A stretch of 5,143 nucleotides of DNA, from positions 1-5,143 of the forward strand of contig CAMLNJ010000260.1 in the NCBI GenBank assembly GCA_946481225.1, read 5' to 3'. Below, piece by piece: positions 5,011 to 5,143 of the stretch; the first letter of the stretch is position 1; each line of letters begins with the position of its first letter. The notes beneath the pieces are model-generated. The model was not told the DNA's origin. It ran no database searches and saw only the letters and a list, made by a program, of their open reading frames with translations. A program made the position numbers and the translations under genes. The stretch is from an uncultured Verrucomicrobiota bacterium (GTDB lineage: Bacteria; Verrucomicrobiota; Verrucomicrobiae; Opitutales; Opitutaceae).

Positions 5011-5143
5011 ATGGCCACGAACTGCACCGACTACGACTTCCTCCAAATCGAGCCCCACTGGCAAAAAGTCTGGGCGGACAGCGCGGCATTCCGCACCCCC
5101 GCCATCGATCCGTCGAAGCCGAAATACTACGTGCTCGACATGT
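5011..5143 (+). CDS. leuS: Leucyl-tRNA synthetase, first 44 residues (3' end outside window)
   Basis: The N-terminus of the class I synthetase that charges tRNA-Leu with leucine for translation. Visible residues include YDFLQIEPHWQKVW (8-21), an F-containing segment, and SKPKYYVLDM (35-44). This is the conserved lead-in to the family's FPYPSG and HIGH-type catalytic motifs, which would lie just past the window edge. The YDF-x-x-IE-x-x-WQ and KPKYYVLDM signatures separate it from the isoleucyl and valyl enzymes. ATG 5011 gives the expected short N-terminus. The complete protein is normally 800-900 residues, so about 95% is missing here. It is transcribed divergently from ribE across a 94-base gap. 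Confidence 0.93.
   Translation, partial: MATNCTDYDFLQIEPHWQKVWADSAAFRTPAIDPSKPKYYVLDM

Noticed and set aside
4402..5064. 220-residue minus-strand frame overlapping ribE and leuS
   Set aside because: Out of frame with the clear riboflavin synthase and crossing the divergent intergenic region; no domain recognised.

Overview
The window is about 5.1 kb of high-GC, tightly packed bacterial DNA that looks like core chromosome, with no sign of mobile elements, CRISPR or RNA genes. An ExeA-type ATPase sits next to a GspB-like protein. The uracil-DNA glycosylase is of a divergent family-4 type. Recognisable Shine-Dalgarno sequences are largely missing. Together with the GC-rich codon use and Ala/Pro-rich linkers, this suggests a Verrucomicrobiota member, perhaps Opitutaceae. 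That assignment is an inference from protein character, not a database result.

Layout, left to right. (1) Bases 1-967, minus strand: the N-terminal 322 residues of serine hydroxymethyltransferase (glyA), cut by the left edge. (2) 1078-1365, minus: a 95-residue FtsB/DivIC-type septum formation initiator, upstream of glyA and in the same direction; the 110-base gap holds two GC-rich inverted repeats and a pyrimidine-rich glyA leader. (3) 1366-1484: a divergent intergenic region with a terminator-like hairpin plus T-run. (4) 1485-2303, plus: a 272-residue ExeA/GspA-type AAA ATPase, followed after 62 bases by (5) 2366-3214, plus: a GspB-like single-pass membrane protein with a long Pro/Ala linker. 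(6) 3215-3314: a convergent gap with a probable terminator. (7) 3315-4289, minus: a family-4-like uracil-DNA glycosylase with a long N-terminal extension, 15 bases downstream of (8) 4305-4916, minus: riboflavin synthase alpha subunit. (9) 4917-5010: a divergent intergenic region with a 10-bp direct repeat at exactly 20-bp phasing. (10) 5011 to the right edge, plus: the first 44 residues of leucyl-tRNA synthetase (leuS).

The genes fall into three functional groups. The first is housekeeping metabolism and translation (glyA, riboflavin synthase, leuS) plus DNA repair (the glycosylase). The second is cell division (the FtsB-like protein). The third is a two-gene envelope module: a cytosolic ATPase and a membrane partner, both related to the GspA/GspB pair that helps type II secretion secretins assemble through the peptidoglycan. 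I see no clearly new multi-gene system. The points most worth a second look are the reduced ATPase/GspB pair, the altered cysteine and catalytic-loop pattern of the glycosylase, and the repeats and pyrimidine-rich leaders in the intergenic regions.
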